Source of the DNA: Spizellomyces sp. 'palustris'
Lineage: Eukaryota > Chytridiomycota > Chytridiomycetes > Spizellomycetales > Spizellomycetaceae
Direction of reading: 5' to 3'
Length of the DNA: 64,000 nucleotides
Assembly (NCBI GenBank): GCA_006535965.1
Contig: QEAR01000070.1
Coordinates: forward strand, 48,791 to 112,790
Below are positions 1 through 11,174 of the stretch, piece by piece. Positions within the stretch are counted from its first letter, which is position 1. Each line of letters opens with the position of its first letter. A program made the position numbers and the translations under genes. The notes below the pieces were generated by a model that was not told where the DNA came from, made no database searches, and saw nothing but the letters and a program-made list of their open reading frames with translations.

Positions 1-2007
1 GACACCCGTAACACCCGTTCCAATCAACTCTTTACCCGTTTGGGGGTCCAAAACCGCGACATCCACGCCAAAAAACGGGAGCGTTGCTGAGCCAGGTTTG
101 CTGGGTGTTGCACCAGGAAGAGGGGTGATAATGATGGAGCCCGTCTCGGTTTGCCAGTATGTATCGACAATGGCGCATCGTTCTCGGCCAACGACGTTGT
201 AGTACCACATCCAGGCTTCGGGGTTGATGGGTTCCCCAACGGATCCTAGGACGCGGAGGGTATCGAGGTTGTAGGGTTGGACATGTTCGTCGCCGAGACG
301 TCGGAGAGCGCGGATCGCGGTGGGAGCAGTGTAAAACGACGTGACCTTGTGCTTGTCTACGAGTTCCCAGTACCGTCCGGCATTTGGGTACGTGGGGATA
401 CTCTCAAACAGAATGGTCGTGACTCCATTGGCCAAGGGTCCATATACAATGTACGAATGGCCTGTAATCCAGCTGGATAGTGGTGTCATTTACTTGAAAT
501 TCCGTGAGTTGATATACCAAAGAACTTACCCCACATCCGCCATGCATCCATGCACATCGTCTTCATGAAGGTCGAAAATGTACTTTGTAGTGGCAGTCAC
601 TCCCAAAAGATACCCAGCAGTTGTATGCAATACACCTTTGGGTTTCCCAGTACTACATCCACATCCGATATCAGCAACGTCCATCATAGAGCTTGGAAGA
701 TTGCCCACCCTCACCTTCCACTCGTATACAGCATAAACAAGGGGTCCTCGCCATTCATGGGCTCACAGGGACAATAAGGCCGTTGATTCATCTATCCAAA
801 GATCGTGTTGAGTCCCACGGTTTTCCAAGAATTGAAAACAAACCAACCACCTCACCGTTTCATCATGCCACCACACATCTCGCGGGGGATGGAACGGAAC
901 CGCCGCGTCCCCAGTCCGCTGGAACACAATGACCGTCTACACGCAACAAAAATATTATAAACCATCAAAACCCCACCCTCTTTAAAAAAACCGACACACA
1001 AAAGCACGCACATGAACTGAGGGACACTCTGCGAGTGCCTCATCCGCAATCTTTTTCAACTGAATCGTCTTGCCTCCTCGTTTACCTTGATCCGCCGTGA
1101 TCAACACCTTGCATTTAGCATCCAGCATCCGATCACGCAGCGCATCAGCACTGAATCCAGCAAAGACAACACTAGAAAACCAAAATGTCAAAAAAAATCA
1201 AATATCACGCCGTTATGCCAACAGTCTATTCCTTACCTGTGAACAGCACCAATCCTTGCACAAGCCAACATGGCATACACCGCTTCGGGGACCTACACAC
1301 ACACACACACATGCTATTAAATCAACGCCCGGTGAATTATTTCGATTCAGAACCCACCATCGGCATATAAATCGCCACAGTATCCCCTTTCCGCACACCA
1401 TACTTTTTCAAAACATTGGCCAATCGCGATACCTCGGCAAGAACGGTACCATACGATATCGACACATGCTGATTTGGTTCATCCGCTTCCCAAATAATGG
1501 CAATCTATATCACATATTAGTAAAAGTCCATTGTTTTTGTTCTTTTCAATTTTACCTTGTCGGGATTCGCTAACGCGTGTCGGTCGACGCAATTATAACA
1601 GGCATTCACCTGCCCATCCAAAAACCACGATACATTCCCCTCCTTGAACGACCTAAAATCAAAACATTGAATAAAACACAAACAATAACCCCTATCCTAT
1701 TACGGTCACATACCCAAAAGTGACATCCTCAAACGGTTTAAACCATGTCAAAAGATCTTTGGCCATCTACACAAAAACAATCACTACACGATTTACATTT
1801 CCATGACAAACACACAACACTTTTTTTTTATAGTGCTGTATATACCTTTCCGAAAAACGTGGCGGGATCTTGTATACTCTGCTCATACATTTTCTTGTAC
1901 TGGTCCATTGAGGAAATATGCGGCGTTGGTCTTCCGGGTCGTGGAGGGCGAGGTGGGAAGACGGGGCCCTCCACTTCGGGGGCATTGGTAAGGAGGTCGG
2001 TGGTCAT
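1..2007 (-). CDS. Acetyl-coenzyme A synthetase, 5' part of gene (C-terminus beyond the window)
   Basis: Makes acetyl-CoA from acetate, ATP and CoA in the cytosol or nucleus (AMP-forming, ANL superfamily). The start ATG is at 2005-2007. Exon 1 (1846-2007) ends in DPATFFGK, and the next exon (from 1766) reads [17 protein letters not shown]. Later exons give [13 protein letters not shown], the adenylation P-loop YTSGSTGKPKG (about 600-650) and [14 protein letters not shown]. The last visible exon carries the substrate-pocket segment [10 protein letters not shown] and [12 protein letters not shown]. This order matches eukaryotic acetyl-CoA synthetases. Several introns of about 50-80 nt interrupt it; I did not fix every boundary. 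The coding frame runs off the left edge, so the C-terminal domain with the acetylatable lysine is not visible. Identity is very likely; cytosolic localisation is inferred from the lack of an obvious mitochondrial presequence. Confidence 0.95.
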
Positions 2008-2573
2008 GGTTTAATGAGTGTGAGGGATGGGGATGTTTGCTCACTGTACTCTTTGCCAATAAAATAGTTGATGGCAAGATGAATGCAACGGTTGGTCTAC
2101 GGCAGTTTTCTCCCCCCTTCCTCGCCCTTTGGGCTATTCGCGCATTGTGAATGTGTCACCCTCGTGAGACTGTGCTCCCGTGACCTCAATGGAGCCAAAC
2201 TAAATAATAAACTCCCAAAAACTCAGCCCAATGGAGTGTGCTGAGCTTGCAAGTGTTCAAACTCGCGTTGATGGTCGTCCTTTGGGAGTTTTGGACACGT
2301 TGGGAATAAACGCCTGCTGCATGGAACAAGGAACATGTCGCAACAAAAAAATGGAACCAATCAAAACAATAAATACCAAGGACCGCAAAATCAAAAAACC
2401 ACTCAGCTGCACTCGCCAAAAATACAAAACAACGCCCACGAGTGTTTCGCACCATTTTCGTATTATTTTTGAGACAACCCCCGAGTACAAAACGAACACT
2501 CCCCCTAATAGCAAATGCAAACGCTGCCACCACACAATTCCATAAACACTAGCACGAAAATAATACACACAGA
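2008..2573. other. Intergenic region upstream of acetyl-CoA synthetase
   Basis: A spacer of 566 bp between the start of the acetyl-CoA synthetase gene and the stop of the next minus-strand gene. Open frames exist on both strands (about 2186-2568) but they overlap each other, are rich in Cys/Phe or Lys/Asn, and show no recognisable domain. It should hold the synthetase promoter and the 3' UTR of the neighbour; I see no clear TATA box. Confidence 0.5.
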
Positions 2574-5430
2574 CTATTCGAACCCAAAGCCGCTCGTCGC
2601 AGAATAAAACATGGATGCAGCGGTTCCATGACTCGCTGATACGCTTGCTCCACCAGGACTCAATATTTGGGCATGTTGCGAATGCACTTGTTGTTGTTGT
2701 TGTTGTTGCTGTTGTTGTTGTAAAGACTGAGGTGGAGCATTTGAGAGGGATGGGGATTTCGGACTCATGGGTTCTGCGGGTGGGGTTTTGGTCAGGCTTG
2801 CTCGGCGGGTGTTGTGGGTGACTCCTCTGGCAGCTGTGGGAACGAGTGCGGCGGCGGCGAGGCCCAGCCCTTTTGGGACATTGATCGTCGTTGGCGGCGT
2901 GGTTGAAAAGTGGGTGGGTGGAGACGGTGGAACAGGTGAGTCAGAGGAGGTCGAGGACGGGGGAGGAGGAGGCTGGTAGTGGGACCGGTCAGGTAGTCTG
3001 GAGAGTTGAGGGGAAGGGGATGGAGTCGGTTTGGCATCGGTGGTTGGCATTGGGGCTGGGTTGGTTGTGGTGGTCGTGCTGGATGCAGCCTCCTTTTTAC
3101 GCTTGGCGGATTCTTTGAGTTTGTCCCATCTTTCCTTGTACTTTTGCATAGCTGTCGACTGCACCGCCGACATTAGGGACACCAGGTTCTACCACGCAAA
3201 CAGCCAGTACACACCTGCTTTTCACTGTCGTCTCTCACCCTCTTCAGTTCTTCTTCCAACTCTGCTACACGGTGTGCCAGGGTCGTCGAATCTTGCCAAA
3301 AATAAAAAATAAAACAATTAGGTTTTGATGCAGCGACAATCTTCCAGTCCACTGGCTGTTTACCATCATGTCCCATCCCAGTCCCTCGGCCAAAACCATG
3401 TCCATGCAACAAACTTCCAAAGCGCGACTGCGTTTGGCTGTGCATAAAGCGCTTGGCTTGTTTCTGAACATCTTGTCGGAACTGAATGATGCTGCTCCTG
3501 AGAAGATTATTCTCTTCAGCAGCCTACATGAAAGAATGAGTGTGAGTGGTGGATTCCGTCTGCATAACCAGCCGGAAACGTACGCGTTCCAGTACAGCGA
3601 GTTTACGGGTAAGTAGGTCAATGGTGTGTTTGAGCTGCTCATTCTCCATCAAGAGCTCTTCTTGCGTCTTGTTTTTCATGGGCCCCCTGGTATTGTCCAC
3701 CGTGTCAGCTCTTGTTCCAATTTGTTGACCACAAAAACAATGACGCTGTAATGAGCAGGTACCCACACACACGCACGCATGTACCTTACCTATCGAATCT
3801 CACACCCCCATATTCTCTTGACATGCCAGACCCGCTTGTAGAACCAAGAATAGGGCTAGCCACCCTGCCAACTCCACTCCCACCGCCACGTCCATAATCG
3901 TTCATGCTATGAACGCTGCTCATCCTGTTACCCGCTACCCCAAAGTAATTGGATTCAATAGAGGCCGACACGGGATGCATGTTGTTCTCTGCTTCTGTCA
4001 CTACAACACCCCCATGGTAAAAGACGGGGCGGCCGTACTGCGTGCTCATTCCCCCAGACGCGGACGCAGATGTATGCGAGGAAAATGAGCGTGAAGTGGC
4101 CATACCTTCCCCCGTCGGAGGGACAACAAAGTACGAGTTGAGCATGGTTGTGCTGCGGAGGGTGTCAGCCAGGTCACGATTTTGCGGGTCTGTTGCATGA
4201 AAAACAATGAGGAAAAAGCTTTCCACGACACTGTTGAACACCACGGACTGCACCTCTTGACGCGTCAGGATAACCAGCCAAAGAACTGACTGCAGGCTGC
4301 TCTTGCCCTTGAACGTTTCCCAGAGGGGCGGTAGCGAAAGCTACAGGTCCCGTCAGTGAAATCTTGTCAACGAGGTTCTCGACTGCTTCCCAAAACTTGT
4401 TGAAAGGATCTTCAGGATCGTCCCCAGCCTTTTCACCGACGACAGAGTATGATTGGGCGACCGAATCCATGGCGTCAGGTGGATAGTGTTCTGACTCATC
4501 CAAGGACGTTACGGGCATGGTTGCTGGTCCTTGTGAGCTGGTGGCGTGGTTAATGACTAGGATGGGAGATGAGAGAGTCAGTCCGTGTTCCATGCATACA
4601 CGGACAAATGAGATTGTGAAGCAAGAGATTCATTCAGCACATTTGGCATTTTTCGCAGACAACTTTCATGTCACAAGGCATTCGGTACACTCCCTATTTC
4701 CCTACCCTCCCCATTTCCGCACACACCACAGGCACGGTAACTCACCATTTCCACCTCCACCATACACGCCATTGGTCGCTCGATGAGAATGCATCATCAT
4801 GCCACTGTCCGACTGCGACTGGCCCAAGAAATAGTGGCGAGATCCGTATTCCATTGTTTCCGGGAATCCAGGAGACTCGTTAGACGGTGCGCGCTGGCTA
4901 GAATAGGATCCCGGGCGATTAAAGTGAGGGTGAGGATGGGGTGACCATGTTGGTTGCGCGTTAGGGGGAGGCAAGGAAGTGGGGCGCTGCCTTGTAGTTT
5001 TTGTGCGGGAGGTGACATGCTGTTGTTGTTGTTGTTGTTGAGGGGTGGTACGAGGAGAAGCAGATGGGGATCGGGTTTGCAGACGACGTTGGAGTTCCTT
5101 TCCTTGTCTCGTGTGGTTTGCATAGAGGAGTTTAAGGGTCTTTATTGCTTCTGGATCTGCCGTGTAGCTGACAGCCGAGAGAAATTGTTCTTTTGTCATG
5201 TGCGAGAGAGGGCATTTTGTGTCGTGAGCGCGTGCGACAACTAGTTTTTCTTGGACAGCATACCTGCAGCACGAAAGTGAGCTTCGACGGCGTTTGCATA
5301 CTGTCCTCTTTCCGCAAAGTCTTCAGCGGCACTGGCAAAGGCATTAGCCTAGGAGCAAACCATGATGAGTGTACGTGTGTGCGAGTGTCATTGCATGTGC
5401 ACCGACCTTGTTTACGGGCCCATCGTCCAT
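2574..5430 (-). CDS. MIT-domain coiled-coil protein, candidate Atg38/NRBF2-like autophagy factor
   Basis: Nine exons: 5407-5430, 5264-5348, 4746-5189, 4315-4556, 3790-4253, 3584-3710, 3364-3523, 3215-3291 and 2574-3158, giving about 735 residues. The N-terminus is a MIT-type helical hairpin (residues about 9-70) with FASAAEDFAERGQYANAVEA and, after a splice, TADPEAIKTLKLLYANHTRQ. A conserved-looking block WEAVENLVDKI...PVAFATAP lies near residue 230. Exons 6-8 form coiled coils (ELLMENEQLKHTIDLL, RVAELEEELKRVRD). The rest is low-complexity Ser/Pro/Gln with two Gln runs. MIT plus central coiled coil matches NRBF2/Atg38, regulators of the class III PI3-kinase complex, but the name rests on architecture only. 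The exon 4/5 junction is uncertain: a 61-nt intron with a GTTCAA donor or a 37-nt intron with GTCAGT both keep frame. Confidence 0.72.
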
Positions 5431-5775
5431 GAGAAAAACACCCTCAAGTGCGTGTGTACCCCGTTGCAGTTGGATAAAGACAATTAGCAATTGTAGTCCT
5501 TGGAGTAGGAGAAGAAAGGGGCAGCGCCCCTTGGGACCAGAGTGTGTATGTAAAAACGCTACGAAAAGAGAAAAGGGGGCCTACAAGCCAAATGAGGGAA
5601 AAGACAACAGGCAAAGAGTCCAAATGGCAGAAAGGTGAATGCTGTTTCCAACCAAAGTAATAAATAGAAAACCAACAGGTAAATGAGGAGGACAAGAACC
5701 AGGAGAGCAAAAGGGCAATTGGCAACACGTCAGCAGAACACACACGAACGCTGAACAAGTATCACGTGAGTGGTA

Positions 5776-5800
5776 TGAAGGCTACCAGGATTCGAACCTG
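5776..5800 (-). other. tRNA T-arm / B-box-like sequence, no complete tRNA
   Basis: On the minus strand the sequence reads CAGGTTCGAATCCTGGTAGCC, which contains a perfect RNA polymerase III B-box core and a T-arm-like stem. No matching 5' acceptor strand (GGCTACC or AAGGCTA) or clear D-arm is found within about 110 nt upstream, so an intact tRNA is not supported. It may be a tRNA relic or the edge of a SINE-like element. Confidence 0.3.
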
Positions 5801-5964
5801 TGATTCTTCTAATAACCGGGTGATTCTGTAAGTTCAGATGTAACGCGTGAATTCCCATAGTTGCATGTATTGTAATGCCTATGAACGAGACAACCTATGA
5901 ATAATCCCCCTGTAGACAACACACACATGTAATGCGTGACCTGTTGGATAGCTCTGTGCTAATA

Positions 5965-5996
<32 letters not shown>

Positions 5997-6050
5997 AGGG
6001 AGGGAGGGAGGGAGGGAGGGAGAGAGGGAGAGAATGAATGAATGAATGAA
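5965..6050. repeat. Compound microsatellite (GA)n-(GGGA)n-(AATG)n
   Basis: A run of GA dinucleotides passes into GGGA tetranucleotides and then into AATG tetranucleotides, all purine-rich on the plus strand. It lies in the divergent spacer upstream of the zinc-finger gene. Confidence 0.95.
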
Positions 6051-6064
6051 GAATGCAGAGTCTC

Positions 6065-6198
6065 TCTCTCCCTCTCACATGACTCTCACATGACTCTCCC
6101 ATTTGGATTCTCTCACATGCGAGTGTTTTATTCTCTCCCTCTCACATGACTCTCACATGACTCTCCCATTTGGATTCTCTCACATGCGAGTGTTTTAT
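6065..6198. repeat. 67-bp perfect tandem duplication
   Basis: Two adjacent copies of a 67-bp unit (6065-6131 and 6132-6198). The unit begins TCTCTCCCTCTCACATGACT and ends GCGAGTGTTTTAT. Copies appear identical, so the duplication is recent or homogenised. CT-rich sequence with shorter CACATG/CTCTCC echoes continues to about 6420. Confidence 0.9.
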
Positions 6199-6612
6199 TC
6201 TCTCCCTCTCCCTAGTGGCTATTCACATTCTCTCTCCCTCTCTCCCTCTCTCTCCCTCTCTCTCATGCAAGTGTGTTTTCTCATTGTATTATTCTCTCTC
6301 TCTCTTTCTATGACTAGCACACTCACACACAGAGACATCTCTCTCTCTCTCTCATTCTCACTCTTTTTATTACTAGCACTCACTCTCTCCCTCTCTCAAC
6401 TCTCAACTCACCCTCTCTCTCACCCATAGAAGGATTTATTAGGTACACACGCATTACGCCATTAATAAATCAATTTCACAGCCACCTTTATATCTACAAC
6501 CATTGCCGTTTTTTCTCCTTTTTCTTTTTTTTATATTTCTCACATGAAATATTTGTTTTTTTTTTATTTTTCACTCTTGTCTTATTCTCACCCTTTTTTT
6601 TTATTACTTGTC

Positions 6613-8377
6613 ATGGCTCATGCATTCCTTTCTTGCTCGTCGTCGTCGTCGTCGTCGTCGTCTTCTTCGTCTTTGTCGTCTTTGTCATCCTCATCATCAC
6701 CTCCAGTTTCTTGTAACGTGGATGACAAGGCACAACGCCATGAACACCCAACACAGCTAGACATTGCATCGTCTTCATCCCTCAAGAGACCTAGGCTTTT
6801 TTTAGACATCAAGAGACCAGATTTCTACATGCCTTCCTCCTCTTCCTCATCCTCTTCGCCTTCTCCCCACGTCCCCCTCTCTCCCACTGCCATGGACTTG
6901 GAGTCAATGACAGCTGCATCCACAACAACAGTAGCACCACCACAACAACAACAAGGCAGCGCTGGTGGGAATAATGGTGGCGCTCCCCTTTATCCACACC
7001 GCATGTTACCTCCCGTCCTCTTTCATCCTTCTCAACCGCCTCTCCTCCCACAACCGCCATCACAACAACAACAACCGCCATCACACTCGCAACCGCCAGA
7101 ACAACACCAACAGCAGTATCATGGGAGTCACATGTCTGACATGTACAATCACCACCATCCGTCGCCACACCATTCCCAAAGCTCCCCGTATCACACGTCA
7201 GAGCCCACAAGCGCTCATGGAGGATCGCCGCATTTGCCCTTTCCCCCGCATCTGCCTTACAATACACTGCCCACCCCACATCAGTCTCCTGGATCTGGTT
7301 TTTATCCCTCCTTTCATGGAACCTCGGCGCACGGCCCGCCCCCACCGCCGCAACCGCAACCGCCGCGTATAAACTATCTGTTGCAAAATCCGTCCTTTCG
7401 CCCATCCTTTCAGCAACCACCTTCACCACAGCAACAACAGCAACAACAAGAACAGCAACATCACCACGCACAGCGCCAACACCATCATCACCCAACGTAC
7501 CAGCACCACCCTCACAGCAGCAACCACAGTAACAACATTTCTTCGCAGCCGCAGAGTCCTGCCGGCTCAGAATCGTCTCTAGCCAGTCCAGGTCCCGGCC
7601 ATGCACTGCTTGGGCACGGTCCGCGATTCCCTCCTACTCCCCCTACGCAATCGCCGCTGTCGGTTCAATCACCCTCCGTTCCGCTCTTGTCTCCAGGCTT
7701 GTACGCTCATCCGTCGGGTGGTTATGTGCACATTCACGGTCCACCACCACAATCGACCGTTGAACAACAACAACAACAACAACAGTCGTCCATGATGGAA
7801 CATGCAGCAGCCCCGCACCTGCAACCCATGCATCACCATCATCATCAGCAGCAGCAGCATCATCATCATCATCATCATCAAGACTGGCGACCTCCGTCAC
7901 CCAATAGAATGCATCCGGAAGAGCGAAACCATTCGCCCATGATAATGTCTGATCAGGATGGGCGCATGCCACCACCGCCTCCCCAACAAACCTACGTACA
8001 GCCGTATTCTGACGCCATATCCGACATGGACAAGCAGCAAAGAATGTTTAAATGTCCCACACCGTACTGCTCAAAGGTAAGCAAAAAAACAGTTGTGCAA
8101 GACATGTACGCAAACTGACTCGTAAAAGATTTACAAAAATGCAAACGGACTGAAATACCATCTTGAGCGGGGATCCTGCGAAATGGAATGGGCGTCTGGG
8201 GACGAGTACGCCGATTTGTCCATGCTCAACATTAAAGTGGCCCATCGACCGTACTGGTGTCGCGTGGCTGGGTGCGGCAAAAAGTACAAGAATTTGAATG
8301 GTCTAAAGTACCATGCCAAAGCCGCTCACCCAGAGTTGGATTTTGGAAAAGAGGTCAAGGGGCATTTGCGATGGTAA
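6613..8377 (+). CDS. Sfp1/JAZF1-type C2H2 zinc-finger protein with long Q/H/P/S-rich N-terminus
   Basis: Two exons (6613-8076, 8129-8377), 570 residues. The C-terminus holds two C2H2 fingers, one split by the intron: FKCPTPYCSKIYKNANGLKYH and, about 50 residues later, YWCRVAGCGKKYKNLNGLKYH. The shared YKNxNGLKYH core is typical of fungal Sfp1 and animal JAZF1, nuclear regulators linked in yeast to growth and ribosome biogenesis genes. The first 470 residues are low-complexity poly-Ser, poly-Gln, poly-His and Pro, as in activation domains. The frame is open for 23 codons before 6613, but those encode a Phe/Leu stretch from T-rich DNA unlike a nuclear factor, so ATG 6613 is preferred. A nuclear DNA-binding role is inferred; the target genes are unknown. 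Confidence 0.87.
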
Positions 8378-8871
8378 TGTTTGGATGCGGTCATCTTTTA
8401 GAGTGTGGCTCGGATGGACTCGGCGAGCGGAGCGGAACCGCCCGTCCAATGTGACCCGACGACCGCGAGCCAAAACTGTTTCGAGGGTTGATTTTGGCAG
8501 AGACATGCAAAAAAGCGCACAAGGGCAGAGACGGCTGGGTGCGCCAGGTGGTTAATTTTGACAGACATTTTAAATTGATAGATATCTCTTCTTTATTAGC
8601 TTTTACCCCCCCTTTTATTTTTTTTTAGAAAGAGCTAGTTTATTGCTCGATATACTTTAGACTTTAGTTGATAAACAGTTGTAGTGGTTTTATGTTTTTG
8701 CTAGTAGGTAGTGTATTTTTGAGGCCAAGAAAAATAATAGTATCGTTCGAGTGTTGACATGTCATGATGTGGAACGCGATCTTTTTATGTCCGCCCCTCC
8801 GGACAAGCTGCCAGGATCACAAGCTTGCATTTCTGGTTACCATTAGCCTGCATCTGCATAGATAAAGAAAT
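8378..8871. other. Intergenic region, 3' UTR and promoter
   Basis: A 494-bp spacer between two plus-strand genes. It contains an AT-rich stretch with a T-run (about 8570-8760) that fits 3' UTR and promoter sequence. No coding frame with domain content is seen. Confidence 0.5.
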
Positions 8872-11030
8872 ATGGTCCAGGAAAACTCTACGGATCCCAT
8901 AGATATGGGACAAGAAATTAAGATTGAAGCCATGAATGTCGAACCACTCCTCTCACCGACCAAACACATGTCCAAGAAAACATTTACCGAAGCCTCTGTC
9001 CAAACCGACCCTGTCCGCATCATTAGCCCCGGCGAACCCGGCTACACCACGACTGTCCCCGTCAAACCACCCCCTTCCTCCGTCCTCAAACCCATTCAAC
9101 AAGCCCGACCGAAACCGGAATGGACGGACGATGACAGCGAGGACCTGATTGTGGATGTCGAAGGCGAGGAAAGCGATGCGAGTACAAGGAAAAAAAAAAA
9201 GGTAAAGGGCAAGGCCAAGACGGTTAAAAAGGCAAAAGGCAAGGGAACAGGTACTGTTCTTTGTTGATTTGGAATGGTTTTGACTTTATTGAGTGAAATG
9301 TCTTAGCTGAGGAGGACGAGGAAACAGCCAAAAAACGTAAACCGACGACTACCAACAAAAAACCTGTAAAAACCAAGGTACATTCATCTCATTCCATTTT
9401 TGCACATTTATATGTATATATATATCTCATCACACCAACCCCTCTAACAACATACTAGTCCAAACTCCCACCCATCGACCCGACAGAACTCCTTGACCTC
9501 TCGACCACCTACCCGGACACCTACTGGACCCACCTCCCAACCACAACCTCCATGATCGACACCATCAACACAACGACACCCCTTACTCTCGTCAAACAAG
9601 CCGACATGCGCGACGCAGGGCACATTACGGGTATGGTCCTCTCCCCCGACGGCAGCATGCTCGCAACATTCTGCACAATGGGCCTCGCAAAAGTATGGGA
9701 TCTTGAAACCTACCGCATCATCCAAACCCTCCAAGACACGTCTGAACCCAATATTGATGAATTCTACGTGGGACGGTTCACACCTACCATGACCCGTCTC
9801 GTCGTTGGTGGGAAACTCAAGGACCCCAAGAAATGGAGTGATGAGGATGAGGATAATCATATTTTGCCGTGTCCTCTTAAAGTATTTGATTTGGTTTCTG
9901 GGAGTGTTGTTGAGAGGCTTGAGGGGCATGAAGAGGAGATTTTGTGTTGTAAGAGTGTCGAGTTTCGAGGGGAGAGGTATTATGTAACTACCAGTCAGGA
10001 TGGGTATATTATTAAATGGAAAGTAGACCAAGATTGGAGGTACGTTTTATTTTGTTGTTTGTTGGATGATGCCGTTTGTCTCATTGGTGCTTTTAGTCGG
10101 TTACAAGAGTATAAACGCATGGAAGATGGCAAGACGTGCATGGCGTTCAATGTCTCGTTTCTCCCCAACACTGGAAACAAGTACTTTGTCGCAGCATGTG
10201 ATGGCGGGATATGTCTCTTTGATTTCGAAAACGCAGTGGTGAGTCGTCCAAACCACATTTGTCAAAAAACAAACAGAAACTGAATCGGCTTTAGAAACTC
10301 CAAACATTTGAAAACCTCTATACATGCTATTGCGATTGTACCAAAGTCGTGGAATGCCTAGAGTACCCTGAACCCCCTCGGACATGGCAAGCGGTCTTGG
10401 AAGATGGGGAGCCCATGTTTAGCTATCTCTTGAGTCGGGGTGTTGAAGAAGTGGATACCGTGGATGGAGGGGATGTGCCGATTAGTATGTGTGGAAAGAT
10501 ACTCAAATCGTCCTCCTGTATGGATGGCTAATGTGATTTTGGTCTTGTTTTGCTAGATACGGAGCCGAATACGGTGCGATTGCATAAACTTGTTTATCCG
10601 ACGCGACGGGGCGGGGTGTTTTCGTTGGAGGAGGTCAAGAGGTTTCAACATGAAGAGTATGTCAAGATTGCTGTTTTTATGTGTGTCTGTGTGTTTTGAT
10701 GATTTGCGGTTCAAGGTACCGCTCCAACTCTTGGTTAACGAAAATCTCGTCCAACGGCCGATACGTCCTTGCTCCCACGTACGATGGAGCCGTTGTCGTG
10801 TTTTCATTGGCGAGTGGACAAGTGACGGCTGTCTTGCGGGATCATGAAGGGGTGGAAGTGAGGGATTGTGTCTGGGGGTGGAGGTGGGGACAGGTGTTTA
10901 CGTGTGGTGATGGTGAGTTTCTAGTTTTGTTTTGTACATTGGGGTTTGCTCAGTCTTTTTTTTTTTTTTTTGTTCAGATGGGACGGTCAAGGTGTATGTG
11001 CAGGATAGGGACACGATGGCCGAGTCATGA
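8872..11030 (+). CDS. WD40-repeat protein with lysine-rich N-terminal region, function unknown
   Basis: Eight exons (8872-9250, 9307-9377, 9459-10039, 10097-10238, 10295-10484, 10557-10656, 10716-10912, 10978-11030), 570 residues. The first 150 residues are acidic then strongly basic (KKKKVKGKAKTVKKAKGKG), which suggests a nuclear localisation signal. The rest is one WD40 propeller, with blades recognisable from LSPDGSMLATFCTMGLAKVW, TTSQDGYIIKWK, YDGAVVVFSLASG and DDGTVKVY. A segment DPTELLDLSTTYPDTYW before the propeller, and PCPLKVFDLVSGSVVERLEG within it, look like conserved signatures of one fungal family, but I cannot name it. A nuclear scaffold role is inference. The stop TGA is at 11028-11030, and the neighbouring BolA gene converges from the right. 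Confidence 0.85.
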
Positions 11031-11174
11031 TGGTGGAGTGTGGATGATTGGTGTACGGAGACAAGGTGTTAAACGCCGACGTTGGGGGGGCGCGTAATTT
11101 CATTCGCTATCCAACCCGGCTCGTTTTCTCAACCACCCAGCCAATATTTCCAAAACCAAAACTCGTAACACTTT

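Larger units (their letters stand above)
5431..6612. other. Long intergenic region between divergent genes, microsatellite-rich
   Basis: Divergent promoter region of 1.2 kb between the Atg38-like gene and the zinc-finger gene. It holds a tRNA T-arm-like sequence (5776-5800), a GA/GGGA/AATG microsatellite (5965-6050), a 67-bp tandem duplication (6065-6198) and CT-rich tracts up to about 6420. T-rich sequence (about 6500-6610) precedes the zinc-finger start. No supported gene. Confidence 0.6.

Noticed and set aside
2186-2568. Open frames on both strands in the first spacer
   Set aside because: They mirror each other and show no domain, start context or splice signals.
6544-6612. Upstream in-frame ATG adding a signal-peptide-like Phe/Leu stretch to the zinc-finger protein
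   Set aside because: The stretch comes from T-rich UTR sequence; a nuclear zinc-finger factor is not expected to carry a signal peptide.
6809-7606. Long minus-strand frame of 265 codons opposite the zinc-finger gene
   Set aside because: It is the mirror of the CAA/CAC/CCA repeat coding sequence on the plus strand; its Val/Ala/Gly-rich translation has no domain, while the plus frame leads into two zinc fingers.
9444-10031. Minus-strand frame opposite the WD40 gene
   Set aside because: No splice or start support; the plus strand encodes clear WD40 blades with matching introns.
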